From positions 1 to 64,000 of the forward strand of contig JAFSTN010000015.1 of NCBI GenBank assembly GCA_017450485.1: DNA of 64,000 nt, written 5' to 3'. Under the pieces are notes generated by a model. That model was not told the DNA's origin. It ran no database searches and saw nothing but the letters and a program-made list of their open reading frames with translations. This stretch comes from Lachnospiraceae bacterium (GTDB taxonomy: Bacteria > Bacillota > Clostridia > Lachnospirales > Lachnospiraceae). The position numbers were made by a program, and so were the translations under genes. Positions 1-9,700 of this stretch are shown in pieces; the stretch's first letter is position 1; each line of letters opens with the position of its first letter.

Positions 1-1904
1 ATCACATTGCCTTCTGCATCCTTTACCTCTGTCAGGTTGACGAGCGACTTGGCCTCTGTATGATCAAAGCTCGTGATCCATGTCGAATCAAGCGCATCCT
101 TCTGTGCCTCGGTAAGGTCTGTCTTCGTGTCAGTCGTGCCTTTAATAACCGTCCAACCATCATTTTCAAGATTGGTAATCTCGTTTGTGTCCAGATTATA
201 ACGAGTCTGTGTGGAGCCGCCATTTGCTTTTGCATAATCAACAAGCTTCTGGGCAAGAGATGTTGTAACAGTTACGGTCTCGTTCTGGCTATTAACATAG
301 GTAACAACACCTGTATCAGTATTCACAACGAATGTAACGTTTTCAATGCCGTCAAACGCTTCATTTTCGGAAAGCGTTACCTTACTGTTGCCTTCGCCAA
401 GTGTATACACAGTCTTGGATGCAACAGTCTTACCTTCAAGAGCCTTCTCGGCGATGGTATCCGCAAGAGAACCTGTAAGGGTATGCTCTACGCCATCCTT
501 GTCCTTATATGTAACTACAGTCTCTTCCTTTGATGTATTTCCGTTGACCTGAACCTTCTCATAGGAAACGCTGAACTGAATACCCTTAAGATCATCAACG
601 TTCTCAAGATCGGAAGCCTTGATTCCGGTATCTGTTCCTGCGATCACATACTTGATGTCCTTGGTGTCAGTGTTATCCAAGATGATCTGATCCTCTGCAG
701 ATACAGTTTCGTTGTTTACATACGAATGAGTTGTCGTCTCAGTCGTTCCATCCGCTTTGGTAGTAGTCTTTGTTACAGTAGTAGTTACTGTACCATCCTC
801 GGCAACTTCCTTAACTACTTCATAGGAATTATTTCCGTCGGTCTGAATCTTGCCGGTAGTAGTATCAAGATAATATGTCTTCGCCTTATTCTGTGCTGCG
901 CCTACTATGATGTCATACAGATCACCTGTCACTTCTGTTTCGGTAGTGACTTTATTACCCTCAGAATCGGTAGTAGTGGTGGTCTTTGTTACAGTTACGG
1001 TTTGACCATCAGCTGAAGTGGTCACAGTGAATGAATCGTTCTCAGTAACGCCATACTGTGTGACATCGGTCTTGCCGGTCACGTTGCCGTCTGCATCGGT
1101 GGTGTTGATGTATGCTGTTGTTTCTATATCTGATACGGAGAGAGTAATAACCTTCTTGGTTGTATTGAATCGGGAATCTGTCTCGGTAACGGTATTGCTG
1201 GGATCGCCGTTAGCATCCTGACCATCGACACCGTTCTGGTTGGCCTTCTGGTCAGCCATTTCCTGCTCGATGTCAGCCTTAATAGCCTCAGCTACTTCCT
1301 TGCTGTCGGTCGTAACTGTGGTTTCTGTCGTAGTCTCATTGGTATAGTAGGGATCCGGATCGTTATCTCCATCTTTGAAATAGAAATAACCGCCCTCATC
1401 TATATTCATAGAGGGAATCTGGCTTACGGGAACCTTAACCACTTCACCGTTAGCGTCATACTGGATGTTGCCATCAGCGTCAAGCCGTACCGCATATGGC
1501 TCGGTAACTTCTCCGCTCGCAACAGATTCTGCGAAGTCGTCCGTGGGTCTCATCTCACAGTAATCGCCATTGGTCACATCGTATGTAGTCTCTGTATAGG
1601 TTACGACAGTCTCGGAAGAGGTTCCGGTAGAGGCATCAAGATCCTCAGTATATGTAGTGATTGTCTCGGAAGTAGTGGAATAATCCGTCTGTACTTCCGG
1701 CTTAACCTCTTTATTCTCCTCTACACCATAATCCAGGTCTGTAGCATTATCGGCTACCTGCTCGGGATCCGGGCCTGTAGTATCCATAGAGGTCTCATTC
1801 TCTGCGGCCTCTGCTACCATGGTGCTTCCGGCGAATACCATCGCACCTGTCATCATACAGAAGATACCTTCTCGTATACATTTAGGGATGTTCTTTGATT
1901 TCAT
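1..1904 (-). CDS. Thr-rich secreted protein (3' end outside window)
   Basis: The frame is open from ATG at 1904 to the left edge, so at least 634 residues are seen and the C-terminus is missing. The start has AAAGGAGAG eight bases upstream. The protein begins with a basic stretch and hydrophobic core ending in a likely signal-peptidase site near VAEA/AENE. The mature part is extremely rich in Thr, Ser, Asp, Glu and Val, with recurring motifs such as TETTVTTDS, TKTTTKADGTTET and DADGNVTG, and no obvious catalytic motif. It is probably an exported cell-surface or matrix protein built from degenerate beta-rich repeats. No family was recognised. It follows a dyad-rich upstream region and appears monocistronic on its 5' side. 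Confidence 0.8.
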   Translation of the reverse strand, partial: MKSKNIPKCIREGIFCMMTGAMVFAGSTMVAEAAENETSMDTTGPDPEQVADNATDLDYGVEENKEVKPEVQTDYSTTSETITTYTEDLDASTGTSSETVVTYTETTYDVTNGDYCEMRPTDDFAESVASGEVTEPYAVRLDADGNIQYDANGEVVKVPVSQIPSMNIDEGGYFYFKDGDNDPDPYYTNETTTETTVTTDSKEVAEAIKADIEQEMADQKANQNGVDGQDANGDPSNTVTETDSRFNTTKKVITLSVSDIETTAYINTTDADGNVTGKTDVTQYGVTENDSFTVTTSADGQTVTVTKTTTTTDSEGNKVTTETEVTGDLYDIIVGAAQNKAKTYYLDTTTGKIQTDGNNSYEVVKEVAEDGTVTTTVTKTTTKADGTTETTTHSYVNNETVSAEDQIILDNTDTKDIKYVIAGTDTGIKASDLENVDDLKGIQFSVSYEKVQVNGNTSKEETVVTYKDKDGVEHTLTGSLADTIAEKALEGKTVASKTVYTLGEGNSKVTLSENEAFDGIENVTFVVNTDTGVVTYVNSQNETVTVTTSLAQKLVDYAKANGGSTQTRYNLDTNEITNLENDGWTVIKGTTDTKTDLTEAQKDALDSTWITSFDHTEAKSLVNLTEVKDAEGNV

Positions 1905-1942
1905 AGCTACTCTCTCCTTTTAGTTATGAATCCTACTTAATT

Positions 1943-1993
1943 AGTTTCGTGAGTGTTACGAAACTTTACGAAAGCAACTTAAACGTTTAAGTT
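1943..1993 (-). promoter_or_regulatory. dyad-rich upstream region of the secreted-protein gene
   Basis: Two inverted repeats lie 40-90 bases upstream of the start at 1904. One is AGTTTCGT / ACGAAACT (1943-1950 and 1958-1965, loop of 7). The other is the perfect 18-base palindrome AACTTAAACGTTTAAGTT (1976-1993). The motif ACGAAA recurs several times between them. This looks like operator or attenuator DNA; no convincing -35/-10 pair could be fixed. The factor is unknown. Confidence 0.45.
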
Positions 1994-2172
1994 TCGTTCT
2001 CCTCACAGGTGTACCTAATAGATAAGACCTATTATAACGGCATAAAAGTCCAAAAGTTTATATGTATTTTTCCACAAAGTAAGTGCTACGCATTTGTGCG
2101 AAATGACTGGATTTATATTGGTTATGCTAATGATAGCGTCATGATGCCAACCGGGCTACAATATGTTGATAG

Positions 2173-2200
2173 ACAAAAATGGGCGGTTATTGCCGCCCAT
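2173..2200 (-). terminator. terminator of the Rpn-like gene
   Basis: An 8-bp stem, ATGGGCGG pairing with CCGCCCAT (2179-2200, six-base loop), is followed on the minus strand by ATTTTTGTCT. It lies 30 bases past the stop of the Rpn-like gene. Confidence 0.75.
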
Positions 2201-2229
2201 TCAAAAAAATATATTTTTTTAGTGAATAA

Positions 2230-3096
2230 TCAGGCCAAACCTGCCGCTCTAAGCTTCGCTTCGGCCTCCGCAAGCTTTGCTTCAGCTATATCTGCTCGCT
2301 TACGTTCCCGTTCGGTATTCATCCGCTCTTCTGCGCGACCTTCTGCGCGACCTTCTGCGCGACCTTCTTCAAGGCCTATCTCTCGGCCCTCTGCTCGGCC
2401 TTCTTCAAGCCCGGCTACTCTCATTTGCTGCATTATTACACTTTCTCTCATATACTCGGACTTCCACTCCTCTCTCTTACGGGCCACCATAACTGCTTCA
2501 TCTATTCTGGACGTCAGCTCATCCGTCGCCTCTCCGGTCGCAACATATCGATAGAATCTTTTTACAGCCTCAGGCACATCATCGCCATCGTATGTGCAGT
2601 TATAAAACCTTCTTTCGGTCCCATCTTCCAATACTAAACCGGGAACCTCCAAACACTGTTCTACAAAAGAGTACAATGCCCGGTTTTGTCCAAATGGATC
2701 AAATGTACATATAAATAAGATGTAACTGTCCGGTAAAGAATCATACATCTCTCCTCGATCGAGATAGTCGGTATCAATCAATGCCTGATAGAACCGGGTT
2801 CTTTTGGGTAATTCAAGTTTATTTATAGATTTCTTATTTTTGTTCTGTATCTCGGTATCATAAATTGCCGAATCACTCCTCGTATAAATATCCAAACGAA
2901 TCGGCTTACCTCCGGAAGTGTGTCTGATCTCCTTCTGAGCCTCAACTTCTTCCAGATCCCCGATTGAAAACTGCAAAAGACACTCCAGCACGTCATGACA
3001 TAACTCCATGTCGGACATTGTCACTCCGAACATGAAGTCATCGCTGTATGTCAACTGTTCATACGGCTTAATTGTTACTTTTTCAGAAATACTCAT
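2230..3096 (-). CDS. Rpn/PDDEXK-family nuclease-like protein
   Basis: About 288 residues. The N-terminal two thirds match the Rpn/transposase-like PD-(D/E)XK family seen in many Clostridia: an opening with KPYEQLTYSDDFMFG, a core with RLDIYTRSDSAIYDTEIQN (the Asp and ExQ catalytic pattern), and ELPKRTRFYQALID. Members are annotated as recombination-promoting nucleases or putative transposases; none here is flanked by terminal repeats. The C-terminal 80 residues are charged, with EGRAEGRAEGRAEER repeats and an Ala/Glu-rich coiled coil. ATG at 3096 is chosen because AAAGGAG lies nine bases upstream; an in-frame upstream Met at 3123 has no such site. Own terminator downstream. Function in this cell unknown. 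Confidence 0.8.
   Translation of the reverse strand: MSISEKVTIKPYEQLTYSDDFMFGVTMSDMELCHDVLECLLQFSIGDLEEVEAQKEIRHTSGGKPIRLDIYTRSDSAIYDTEIQNKNKKSINKLELPKRTRFYQALIDTDYLDRGEMYDSLPDSYILFICTFDPFGQNRALYSFVEQCLEVPGLVLEDGTERRFYNCTYDGDDVPEAVKRFYRYVATGEATDELTSRIDEAVMVARKREEWKSEYMRESVIMQQMRVAGLEEGRAEGREIGLEEGRAEGRAEGRAEERMNTERERKRADIAEAKLAEAEAKLRAAGLA
2328..2363. repeat. 12-bp tandem repeat, three copies
   Basis: CTTCTGCGCGAC occurs three times in perfect tandem and encodes the EGRA/AEGR repeats near the C-terminus of the Rpn-like protein. Being a multiple of three it can change copy number without a frameshift. Degenerate copies follow to about 2410. Confidence 0.85.
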
Positions 3097-3217
3097 GGAA
3101 AATCTCCTTTCAATGAATAACAAGGAAATTCTCCGGACAAGGAATTGCTATACGTTAATTGTAAAACAGCAGGAATAATGTGGGCAATTGACGTTTTAGC
3201 CAAAAAAGGAGGTCAAA

Positions 3218-3258
3218 AAAAGCCGAAAGAGAGGGGGCGGATCATAGACCCGCCCCCT
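3218..3258 (-). terminator. terminator of the 561-residue orphan gene
   Basis: A 9-bp GC-rich stem AGGGGGCGG / CCGCCCCCT (3232-3240 and 3250-3258) lies just past the stop at 3272. A T-run follows on the minus strand about ten bases after the stem, so the geometry is not ideal. Confidence 0.6.
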
Positions 3259-3271
3259 GAATAATACCGGA

Positions 3272-4957
3272 TCATTGCCCCAGCAGAGCCTTTACCTCAT
3301 CATAATGGCGGTAGAAGGCGATATAGGCACCGCAGAAATGCTGGACATCATCGATACGGATACGAAATCCGTCGTGGCGTACGAAAAACGATCCCTTAAT
3401 AGAGCCGGGGTTAGACAGATACATCACATATTCGGGATAACCGTAGCCGTTGAGCATATGCTCGGCACGCTTGAATATGGTCCTGGCAAGTGCCTGCGCA
3501 TCGAATTTCCGAAGGTACTTAACATCAGCGTGTTCATCCACGATACGTTTGTATGTCTCGAAGCCTGCCATCAGCAGTTCCAGATAGGTATGATATGTGG
3601 TGGGCTGGTGATAGATCACGTTCAGGTTATCTGCCATATTACGCAGGGCGAACTCATAATACTTTTCTTCTTTAATATACAAAGTAAGCTCATTGACCGC
3701 GTATGCCACCCAATGATCCCGGTACACGGTATAATTCGCATCTATGAAATGATCTACCGCACGCCTGGCTGCTTCCAGCCACAGCGATGACCCGGTCAGG
3801 GTACGCAGTCTGCAGAGTGCGAACGTAGCTTCTCCGTCATAGTAGACAGTCCTGGTCTCTTCCTTAAGTTCGCGGGTATCGGCATGAAGCACATGAACAT
3901 ATGTACCGTCCGGTTTCATCATACGCAGTATGCCGCGTCCGAGTTCCTCGCAGAGATGCTTATACTCATCCGTCTCATACAGCTTCATATACTGGGTGAG
4001 CGTGATGATCGCCACGCCGTTTCCGCCAAGTTTGATCTCATTCGCACCACGCTCTACCAGATAAGCGGTTCCGTCACCGAAATGCCTGATCTGAGTGATC
4101 ATATATCTGATCGCGGACTGGGTGGCCTTGTAGACCTCCGGGTTTTTCTCTATCTCACTTGAGCATATCAGGCTCCACAGTGTCGATGTATGCCGCAGGA
4201 TATTATATCCGGATATGATCTTGTTCGGGATGGGATAAACCCCGTATGTAAAAGCTCCGTCGGGATGCAGCTGGTTTGTCAGATAACGCACTCCCGACAT
4301 GATTATATCGTGGATCACCTTTTGATCCACTTCATCAAGCACGCGCCGGCCCACATGCATCCCGTCGTGATACAGTGTATAAGTGCGCTCTCTGTCATCC
4401 ATAAACCATCCCGCCGTGTCGAAGAGGATCAGTTTCGCGGGTGTCTTCAGGATGACGTCGTCATCCCTTTTCATCGTATATTCATTGAAAGTGCGCAGAT
4501 CCAGAACCTTGCCCTTGTAATTAAGGAGGCGGTTTCCGTTGATCTCGCCCTCCGTATATGCATATCTGAACTGCTCATCCAGCGATATTCCGCGACGGAA
4601 GAATTCATTGTAAGTCGCAAACATCCGGTTAACGGCTGTCTGGGGATCCACGATCTCCGATCTGATCACTGTTTCCAGTTTGATCCAGCGGGGCTCGAGA
4701 TCGAACTTCTTCACTCCCGTGACTGCAGCTTCACGTGCCGCTTCCAGGGCTTCTGTCAGTGTCGCTCCGGTCGCATGGAATACACGTGCGCGCTCTTTGG
4801 TATCACACACTGCCACGAAGACCGCATATACCTTGTCCTCTCCTATGAGATTGGGTGCAATATCTGCCTGGAATTCTTCGACCGAGCGGTCGGAAAAAGC
4901 ATGATCAACCAGCTTGGACAGTCTGGCTGACAACTCCTTATCATAACTCTTCCCCAT
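3272..4957 (-). CDS. conserved hypothetical protein, probable alpha/alpha-barrel
   Basis: 561 residues, no signal peptide, no clear transmembrane helix. The first ~110 residues form a separate alpha/beta-looking segment (EDKVYAVFVAVCDTKERARVF). The rest is helical with recurrent aromatic and His-rich segments (GVRYLTNQLHPDGAFTYGVY, TYHTYLELLMAGFETYKR). This resembles alpha/alpha-toroid enzymes acting on sugars (epimerase, lyase or unsaturated glycosidase folds), but no named family was recognised. ATG at 4957 has CAGGGGGAAAT upstream. It has its own promoter (TTTACA, 17, TATAAA) and terminators on both sides, so it is a single-gene unit. Function unknown; the barrel assignment is inference. 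Confidence 0.75.
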   Translation of the reverse strand: MGKSYDKELSARLSKLVDHAFSDRSVEEFQADIAPNLIGEDKVYAVFVAVCDTKERARVFHATGATLTEALEAAREAAVTGVKKFDLEPRWIKLETVIRSEIVDPQTAVNRMFATYNEFFRRGISLDEQFRYAYTEGEINGNRLLNYKGKVLDLRTFNEYTMKRDDDVILKTPAKLILFDTAGWFMDDRERTYTLYHDGMHVGRRVLDEVDQKVIHDIIMSGVRYLTNQLHPDGAFTYGVYPIPNKIISGYNILRHTSTLWSLICSSEIEKNPEVYKATQSAIRYMITQIRHFGDGTAYLVERGANEIKLGGNGVAIITLTQYMKLYETDEYKHLCEELGRGILRMMKPDGTYVHVLHADTRELKEETRTVYYDGEATFALCRLRTLTGSSLWLEAARRAVDHFIDANYTVYRDHWVAYAVNELTLYIKEEKYYEFALRNMADNLNVIYHQPTTYHTYLELLMAGFETYKRIVDEHADVKYLRKFDAQALARTIFKRAEHMLNGYGYPEYVMYLSNPGSIKGSFFVRHDGFRIRIDDVQHFCGAYIAFYRHYDEVKALLGQ

Positions 4958-4988
4958 ATATTTCCCCCTGCGTGTCAGCTAAAACACG

Positions 4989-5017
4989 TTTATAGTTTAT
5001 CAAATCAGACCTGTAAA
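4989..5017 (-). promoter_or_regulatory. promoter of the 561-residue orphan gene
   Basis: TTTACA (5012-5017) and TATAAA (4989-4994) on the minus strand with a 17-base spacer, about 30 bases upstream of the start at 4957. Confidence 0.65.
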
Positions 5018-5027
5018 GACAACTATA

Positions 5028-5057
5028 GTAAAAATCCCCTGCCCGGAGGCAGGGGAT
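5028..5057 (-). terminator. htrA terminator
   Basis: A perfect 10-bp stem ATCCCCTGCC / GGCAGGGGAT (5034-5057, four-base loop) followed on the minus strand by TTTTTACT, 53 bases after the htrA stop. Confidence 0.85.
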
Positions 5058-5109
5058 AAGAGGGAAAAGAGTGAAACACTTCGTAATAAGCCATTTATAT
5101 TCCAAGACT

Positions 5110-6519
5110 TTATTCGGGACTGTCACCTAGTGTAACTTCAACATCTTTGGTAGCATATCCGTCATCGGCACGATATTCTACCGTAACAGTTACCGTCTCG
5201 CCTTTTTTATATTTGGAAAGATAATCCGTCAGTTCCTCACCGGTTGTAACGTTCTTTCCATTAACAGCCGTTATTATATTTTCTTTTTCCAGGCCGGCCT
5301 TCTCTGCTCCCGAACCGGGTGCCACGTTGGCAATATATACTCCCTGAGGCAGGCCGTAAGTTTCGCTGATCTCCTTAGTTACATCCACGATGTTGACACC
5401 GAGGTATCCGCGCTCATCAGCATCCACCGTATCGCGCGCTTCCTGGTTCATCATGTCTTCCACTTCTCCGGTGACCTCGGAGATAGGGATGGCCAGTCCC
5501 ATGTTCTCGGCTATGGCACTATTCATCATGGCGGTATTGATGCCTACCAGCTCGCCCTTCATATTGAAAAGTGCACCGCCGGAGTTACCGAGATTGATAG
5601 CGGCATCTGTCTGGATATATGCGTTGTCGTCCTGATCATTCTGATCGGCGATCTTACGATTGAGTGCGGATACTATACCTGTAGTAACCGATTGTCCGTA
5701 TCCCAAAGCGTTACCTATCGCCACAACCTGTTCACCCAGTCTCAGGTCATCCGAGTTGCCCACGGTAGCTACGCTTATTTTGGAAAGAATCTCCTCAGAC
5801 AGGCTACTGACCGGTACGGATATGACTGCGATATCACGGTCTGAATCATAATCTTTGACATTAGCATAAATCACGTCATCCTTATCTATGTCCTCAGCAT
5901 CCTCTTCCCAGCTGAATACCACTGACAGCGACTGATTATCCTCTATGACATGATAGTTGGTGAGTATCAGAAGTTCCTTATCGGTCTGGCCGATGATGAC
6001 ACCGCTACCGGCCCCGCTGTTGTCCTGCTCGTATATGCGTCCCGTCCAGAAATCACGAAACTCTGTAACATTATGATTCGTGATCGCTACAACGCTGGGC
6101 ATGCACTTCTCAACGATCGTAGCCACATCCATCTGTCCCGATGAAGACGTGGTAGGAAGATCGTTTTTAAACAGCTTATCCTTCTCTTCATCGGACTTGG
6201 TCAGTTCAACGTGCTCGCTTTCTTCAGCCTGTGTTGCATCGGTTACCTCATCAGTGAACTTATCGATCACACGTCCTATGGGACCACGGGCATTCAGATA
6301 TGCGTATGTCACTCCTGTGCCCACCAGCAATCCTACCAGAGTGAGCGCGATGCAGGCAGTTACGATCTTTCCTGTACTCCTGTGCGGCTTGGTCGGTGTA
6401 TTGACCATATCCGGGCCTGCACCGTATCCTCTGTACTCACCATATCCGGATGTAGGCGGAACTACATACGGATTCTGCTCCTGATTCACATTTCCATATT
6501 CATTCTCATTCTCATACAT
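5110..6519 (-). CDS. htrA: HtrA/DegP-like membrane-anchored serine protease
   Basis: 469 residues. A Tyr/Pro/Gly-rich cytoplasmic N-terminus (about 1-45) precedes one transmembrane segment (about 50-75), an acidic linker, a trypsin-like S1C protease domain and a C-terminal PDZ domain (about 370-465). The catalytic triad is visible: His190 in LTNYHVIEDN, Asp229 in DSDRDIAV, Ser313 in NLGNSGGAL. The family degrades or refolds misfolded proteins outside the membrane. ATG at 6519 has GAGGAGGTAAGTATT before it. It follows mfd on the same strand after a 280-base gap holding a large hairpin, and ends in a strong terminator. Confidence 0.95.
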   Translation of the reverse strand: MYENENEYGNVNQEQNPYVVPPTSGYGEYRGYGAGPDMVNTPTKPHRSTGKIVTACIALTLVGLLVGTGVTYAYLNARGPIGRVIDKFTDEVTDATQAEESEHVELTKSDEEKDKLFKNDLPTTSSSGQMDVATIVEKCMPSVVAITNHNVTEFRDFWTGRIYEQDNSGAGSGVIIGQTDKELLILTNYHVIEDNQSLSVVFSWEEDAEDIDKDDVIYANVKDYDSDRDIAVISVPVSSLSEEILSKISVATVGNSDDLRLGEQVVAIGNALGYGQSVTTGIVSALNRKIADQNDQDDNAYIQTDAAINLGNSGGALFNMKGELVGINTAMMNSAIAENMGLAIPISEVTGEVEDMMNQEARDTVDADERGYLGVNIVDVTKEISETYGLPQGVYIANVAPGSGAEKAGLEKENIITAVNGKNVTTGEELTDYLSKYKKGETVTVTVEYRADDGYATKDVEVTLGDSPE

Positions 6520-6579
6520 AATACTTACCTCCTCACCCGACCTCTCTCAACATCCTTCCGAAACGGATGCAGTAGTGGT

Positions 6580-6675
6580 CTCGGATTCACCTTTACCGAT
6601 CCGAGGGACTTATATGTCATCCGCTGCGAGGACTAACGGGCCGCAGCGAGGATGATCGTATAAGTCGCTCGGATC
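6580..6675 (-). other. large multi-helix hairpin in the htrA leader, with an alternative pairing
   Basis: From 6598 to 6675 the DNA folds back on itself in four paired segments: GATCCGAG/CTCGGATC, ACTTATA/TATAAGT, TCATCC/GGATGA and GCTGCG/CGCAGC, separated by small internal loops. A second copy of CTCGGAT at 6580-6586 can pair with the same ATCCGAG at 6599-6605, so two mutually exclusive stems are possible ahead of htrA. Part of the inner sequence resembles hairpins at 10362-10500 and 45023-45160. It could be a structured leader or a regulator-binding site. Direct evidence is base pairing only. Confidence 0.6.
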
Positions 6676-6743
6676 TTATGAAACTAATATATCCATCATT
6701 CGTGTAGGAAATGTGCCCTAATTGTGTTTTTTTTGTGAACTAT

Positions 6744-6792
6744 ATTTCACGAATCACAGATTCGTGAAATGGGCAGATCATTCTGATCTGCC
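6744..6792 (-). terminator. two tandem stem-loops after mfd
   Basis: GGCAGATCA / TGATCTGCC (6772-6792, three-base loop) begins eight bases past the mfd stop. It is followed by a perfect 12-bp stem ATTTCACGAATC / GATTCGTGAAAT (6744-6770). Neither is followed by a clear T-run on the minus strand, so this may be 3'-end protection or weak termination rather than a standard intrinsic terminator. Confidence 0.55.
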
Positions 6793-6799
6793 GGAGAAA

Positions 6800-9700
6800 C
6801 TACCGAAGAGGCTCGAAAACCTCATAAATGAGCTTTTCCGCCTGCATGAGCAGATTGCGGGATTCTTTTTCGACCAGAGACTCGGTCTGATATTTATATG
6901 TAAACATCGGCGTTCCTTTTGCCGCAAAAGACAGCCTGCCCTTCATGGACGCTATGACCACGGGTATGTTTTCCACTCTGACCGGAGCATCCTGTCTCAT
7001 ATACACGATGATCTGTCCGCCGCCACCCTTGATCCCGTCTATACCGAGAGTCTTGGCTGCAGCCTTGAGCAGAGCGATACGCAGCAGGTTATCTGCACAC
7101 TCCGGCACTATGCCGAACCGGTCCATGAGCTCATCCTGCATATCCTTATATCCTGCTTCATCGGTGATGGTGGCTATACGCTTATAGATATCGAGTTTCT
7201 GCATCTCGTTCATGATATATCCGTCGGGTATATATGCATCCACTTCCAGATCGATCTGTGTCTCGAAGTCAGGCTTGACCTCCTCGCCCTTGCGTGTACG
7301 TATAGCCTCGGCCAGCAGCTTGCAGTACATATCATAACCCACAGACTGCATGTGCCCCGATTGGCTGGCTCCGAGGAGATTGCCGGCTCCCCTGATCTCC
7401 AGGTCCTTCATGGCTATGCGGTATCCGCTGCCGAAGTCGGTGAACTCACGAATGGCTTCGAGTCTTTTCTCAGCTACCTCCTTGAGCATCTTATCCCTGC
7501 GGTACATCAGGAATGCGTAGGATGTACGATTCGATCTGCCCACGCGTCCTCTGAGCTGATAGAGCTGAGCGAGCCCGAGCTTGTCCGAATCATGGACAAT
7601 CATCGTGTTCACGTTCGGTATATCCATGCCGGTCTCTATGATGGTCGTAGATACCAGCACATCGATGTCGCCAGCCACGAAATCATACATGATACGCTCG
7701 AGCTCCTGTTCGTGCATCTGACCGTGAGCAAACTCCACCCTTGCCTCGGGCACGAGTGCCCTTACCTGGGCGGTCACATCCGCGATATTGGCCACGACAT
7801 TATATACGTAGTAGACCTGTCCGCCGCGGGATACCTCGCGGACGATTGCCTCGCGTACTATCTCTTCATTATATTCGCAGACAAAAGTCTGTATCGGGCG
7901 ACGTTCCTCCGGCGGTTCCTCGAGTATGCTCATATCCCTGATCCCGATCAAGGACATATGCATGGTACGTGGAATGGGCGTAGCTGTCAGTGTCAGTACA
8001 TCCACGGTCTGCCGGAGCTTCTTGATCGCTTCCTTATGTGACACACCGAAACGCTGCTCCTCATCCACGATGAGCAACCCCAGGTCCTTGAAGCCCACAT
8101 CCTTGGACAGCACCCGGTGTGTACCTATGACCATATCGACCATCCCGTTCTTCAGATCGTTTATGACTTTTTTCTGCTCGGCAGGCGTCCGGAAGCGGCT
8201 GAGCAGCTCAACTCTCACCGGGAAATCCTTCATGCGCATAGTGAATGTATTGTAATGTTGCTGTGCCAGTATCGTAGTGGGCACCAGATACACGACCTGT
8301 CTGCCTTCCTGCACGGCTTTGAACGCAGCCCGGATCGCGATCTCGGTCTTACCGAAGCCCACATCACCGCATATCAGTCTGTCCATGATGCGATCGGATT
8401 CCATATCACCCTTGGTCGCTTCGATCGCACGTATCTGATCCTCTGTTTCCTCATAAGGAAAAAGCTCCTCGAATTCCCGCTGCCACACTGTATCCTGACC
8501 GTATTTATACCCGCGAAGGCTCTGTCTGGCGGCATAGAGCTGCACCAGATCCTCGGCTATCTCGTCAACAGCCTCACGTACCTTGGAGGTAGTCTTTGCC
8601 CACTCCTTGGAGCCCAGCTTGTTGAGTTTCGGCGCTTTCGCCGAACCGGATGCGTATTTCTGAAGCACATCCAGACCTGTAGCGGGGACGTACAGATTAC
8701 CACCTTCACGATAACCTATCTTGATGAAATCCTTCACGACTCCGTCCACGGTGATCTGATCTATACCCTGATAGACTCCGAGCCCGTGTCTCTCATGAAC
8801 CACATAGTCTCCAACCTTGAGTTCGGTGAAGTCATGCACTGCCTTGGACGGATCGATATTACTCTTTCTGCGCTTACGCTTATGCTCCGCCCCGAATATA
8901 TCCGTCTCGGAGATGACTATGAACCTGCTTTCCGGATACTCGAATCCGCTCAGGATCCGCCCGTAGAAGCACTCCACCTCTCCGGGTGCGATCTCTCGGG
9001 ACGAATCCTCGGTATAGAGCGCGGTCAGCCCCTCATCCCGCAGATCCTCGGCCAGCCTCCTGGCCCTGGTTCTCGATGCAGACAAGAGCAGCACTCTGTA
9101 TTTCTTGATTCGGTAGGATTTCAGATCCTTAACCAGAGCATCGAAGCTCTTATTATATGAAGCTATGCTTCTGGCGCCGGCATCATATCTGCCTGCCACA
9201 TTAAGCCCTGCATCTCCCTGTCCGATGGACGAGAGCATCGCCGTGTAGCGGTCAGCCATACGTGCCGCGGTATTCTCATGAGAAATGATCAGTCCGGCCT
9301 GCCCGGGGAGTATATATCCCTTTTCCAGACGGTGAGTCATACTCTGGACAAACTCCTCCTCCGTTGCCGATGCATGCTCCGCGCATCTGGCCGGTTCATC
9401 TATAAAAATGATGCTCTGATCTCTGTCGAAAAATGAAAGAACAGAATCTATATCATCATAGAAATATCCTATATAGCCCTCAAGGTTCACCGCTCCGCGG
9501 CTAAGCCCCAGCTCCAGCAGCTGTTCCCTGAGTTCGGCCGCCCGTTTGCGTACACGTGCCGCCTCCTCTGTCCTGAACTGCGACCTGAGCACTTCCGAAT
9601 ACTCCTGAGCCTCCTTCGATATCCTGTCCAGGCCCTTTCGAAGCTGAGCGGCATCCATGACCAGCTCGGTAGCGGGATATATGGAGATGCGGTCTGTCTT

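Noticed and set aside
60-533. 157-codon frame on the plus strand at the left edge
   Set aside because: It is opposite the long Thr-rich coding frame, whose signal peptide, start site and composition are convincing.
2328-2410. CRISPR-like repeats
   Set aside because: Twelve-base direct repeats without spacers inside a coding frame; no cas genes nearby.
4941-5126. 61-codon frame between the orphan gene and htrA
   Set aside because: It runs through the htrA terminator and the orphan gene's promoter, with no family resemblance.
6722-8041. Open frame of 439 codons on the plus strand
   Set aside because: It is antisense to mfd, has no ribosome site and no family resemblance; long antisense frames follow from codon bias.
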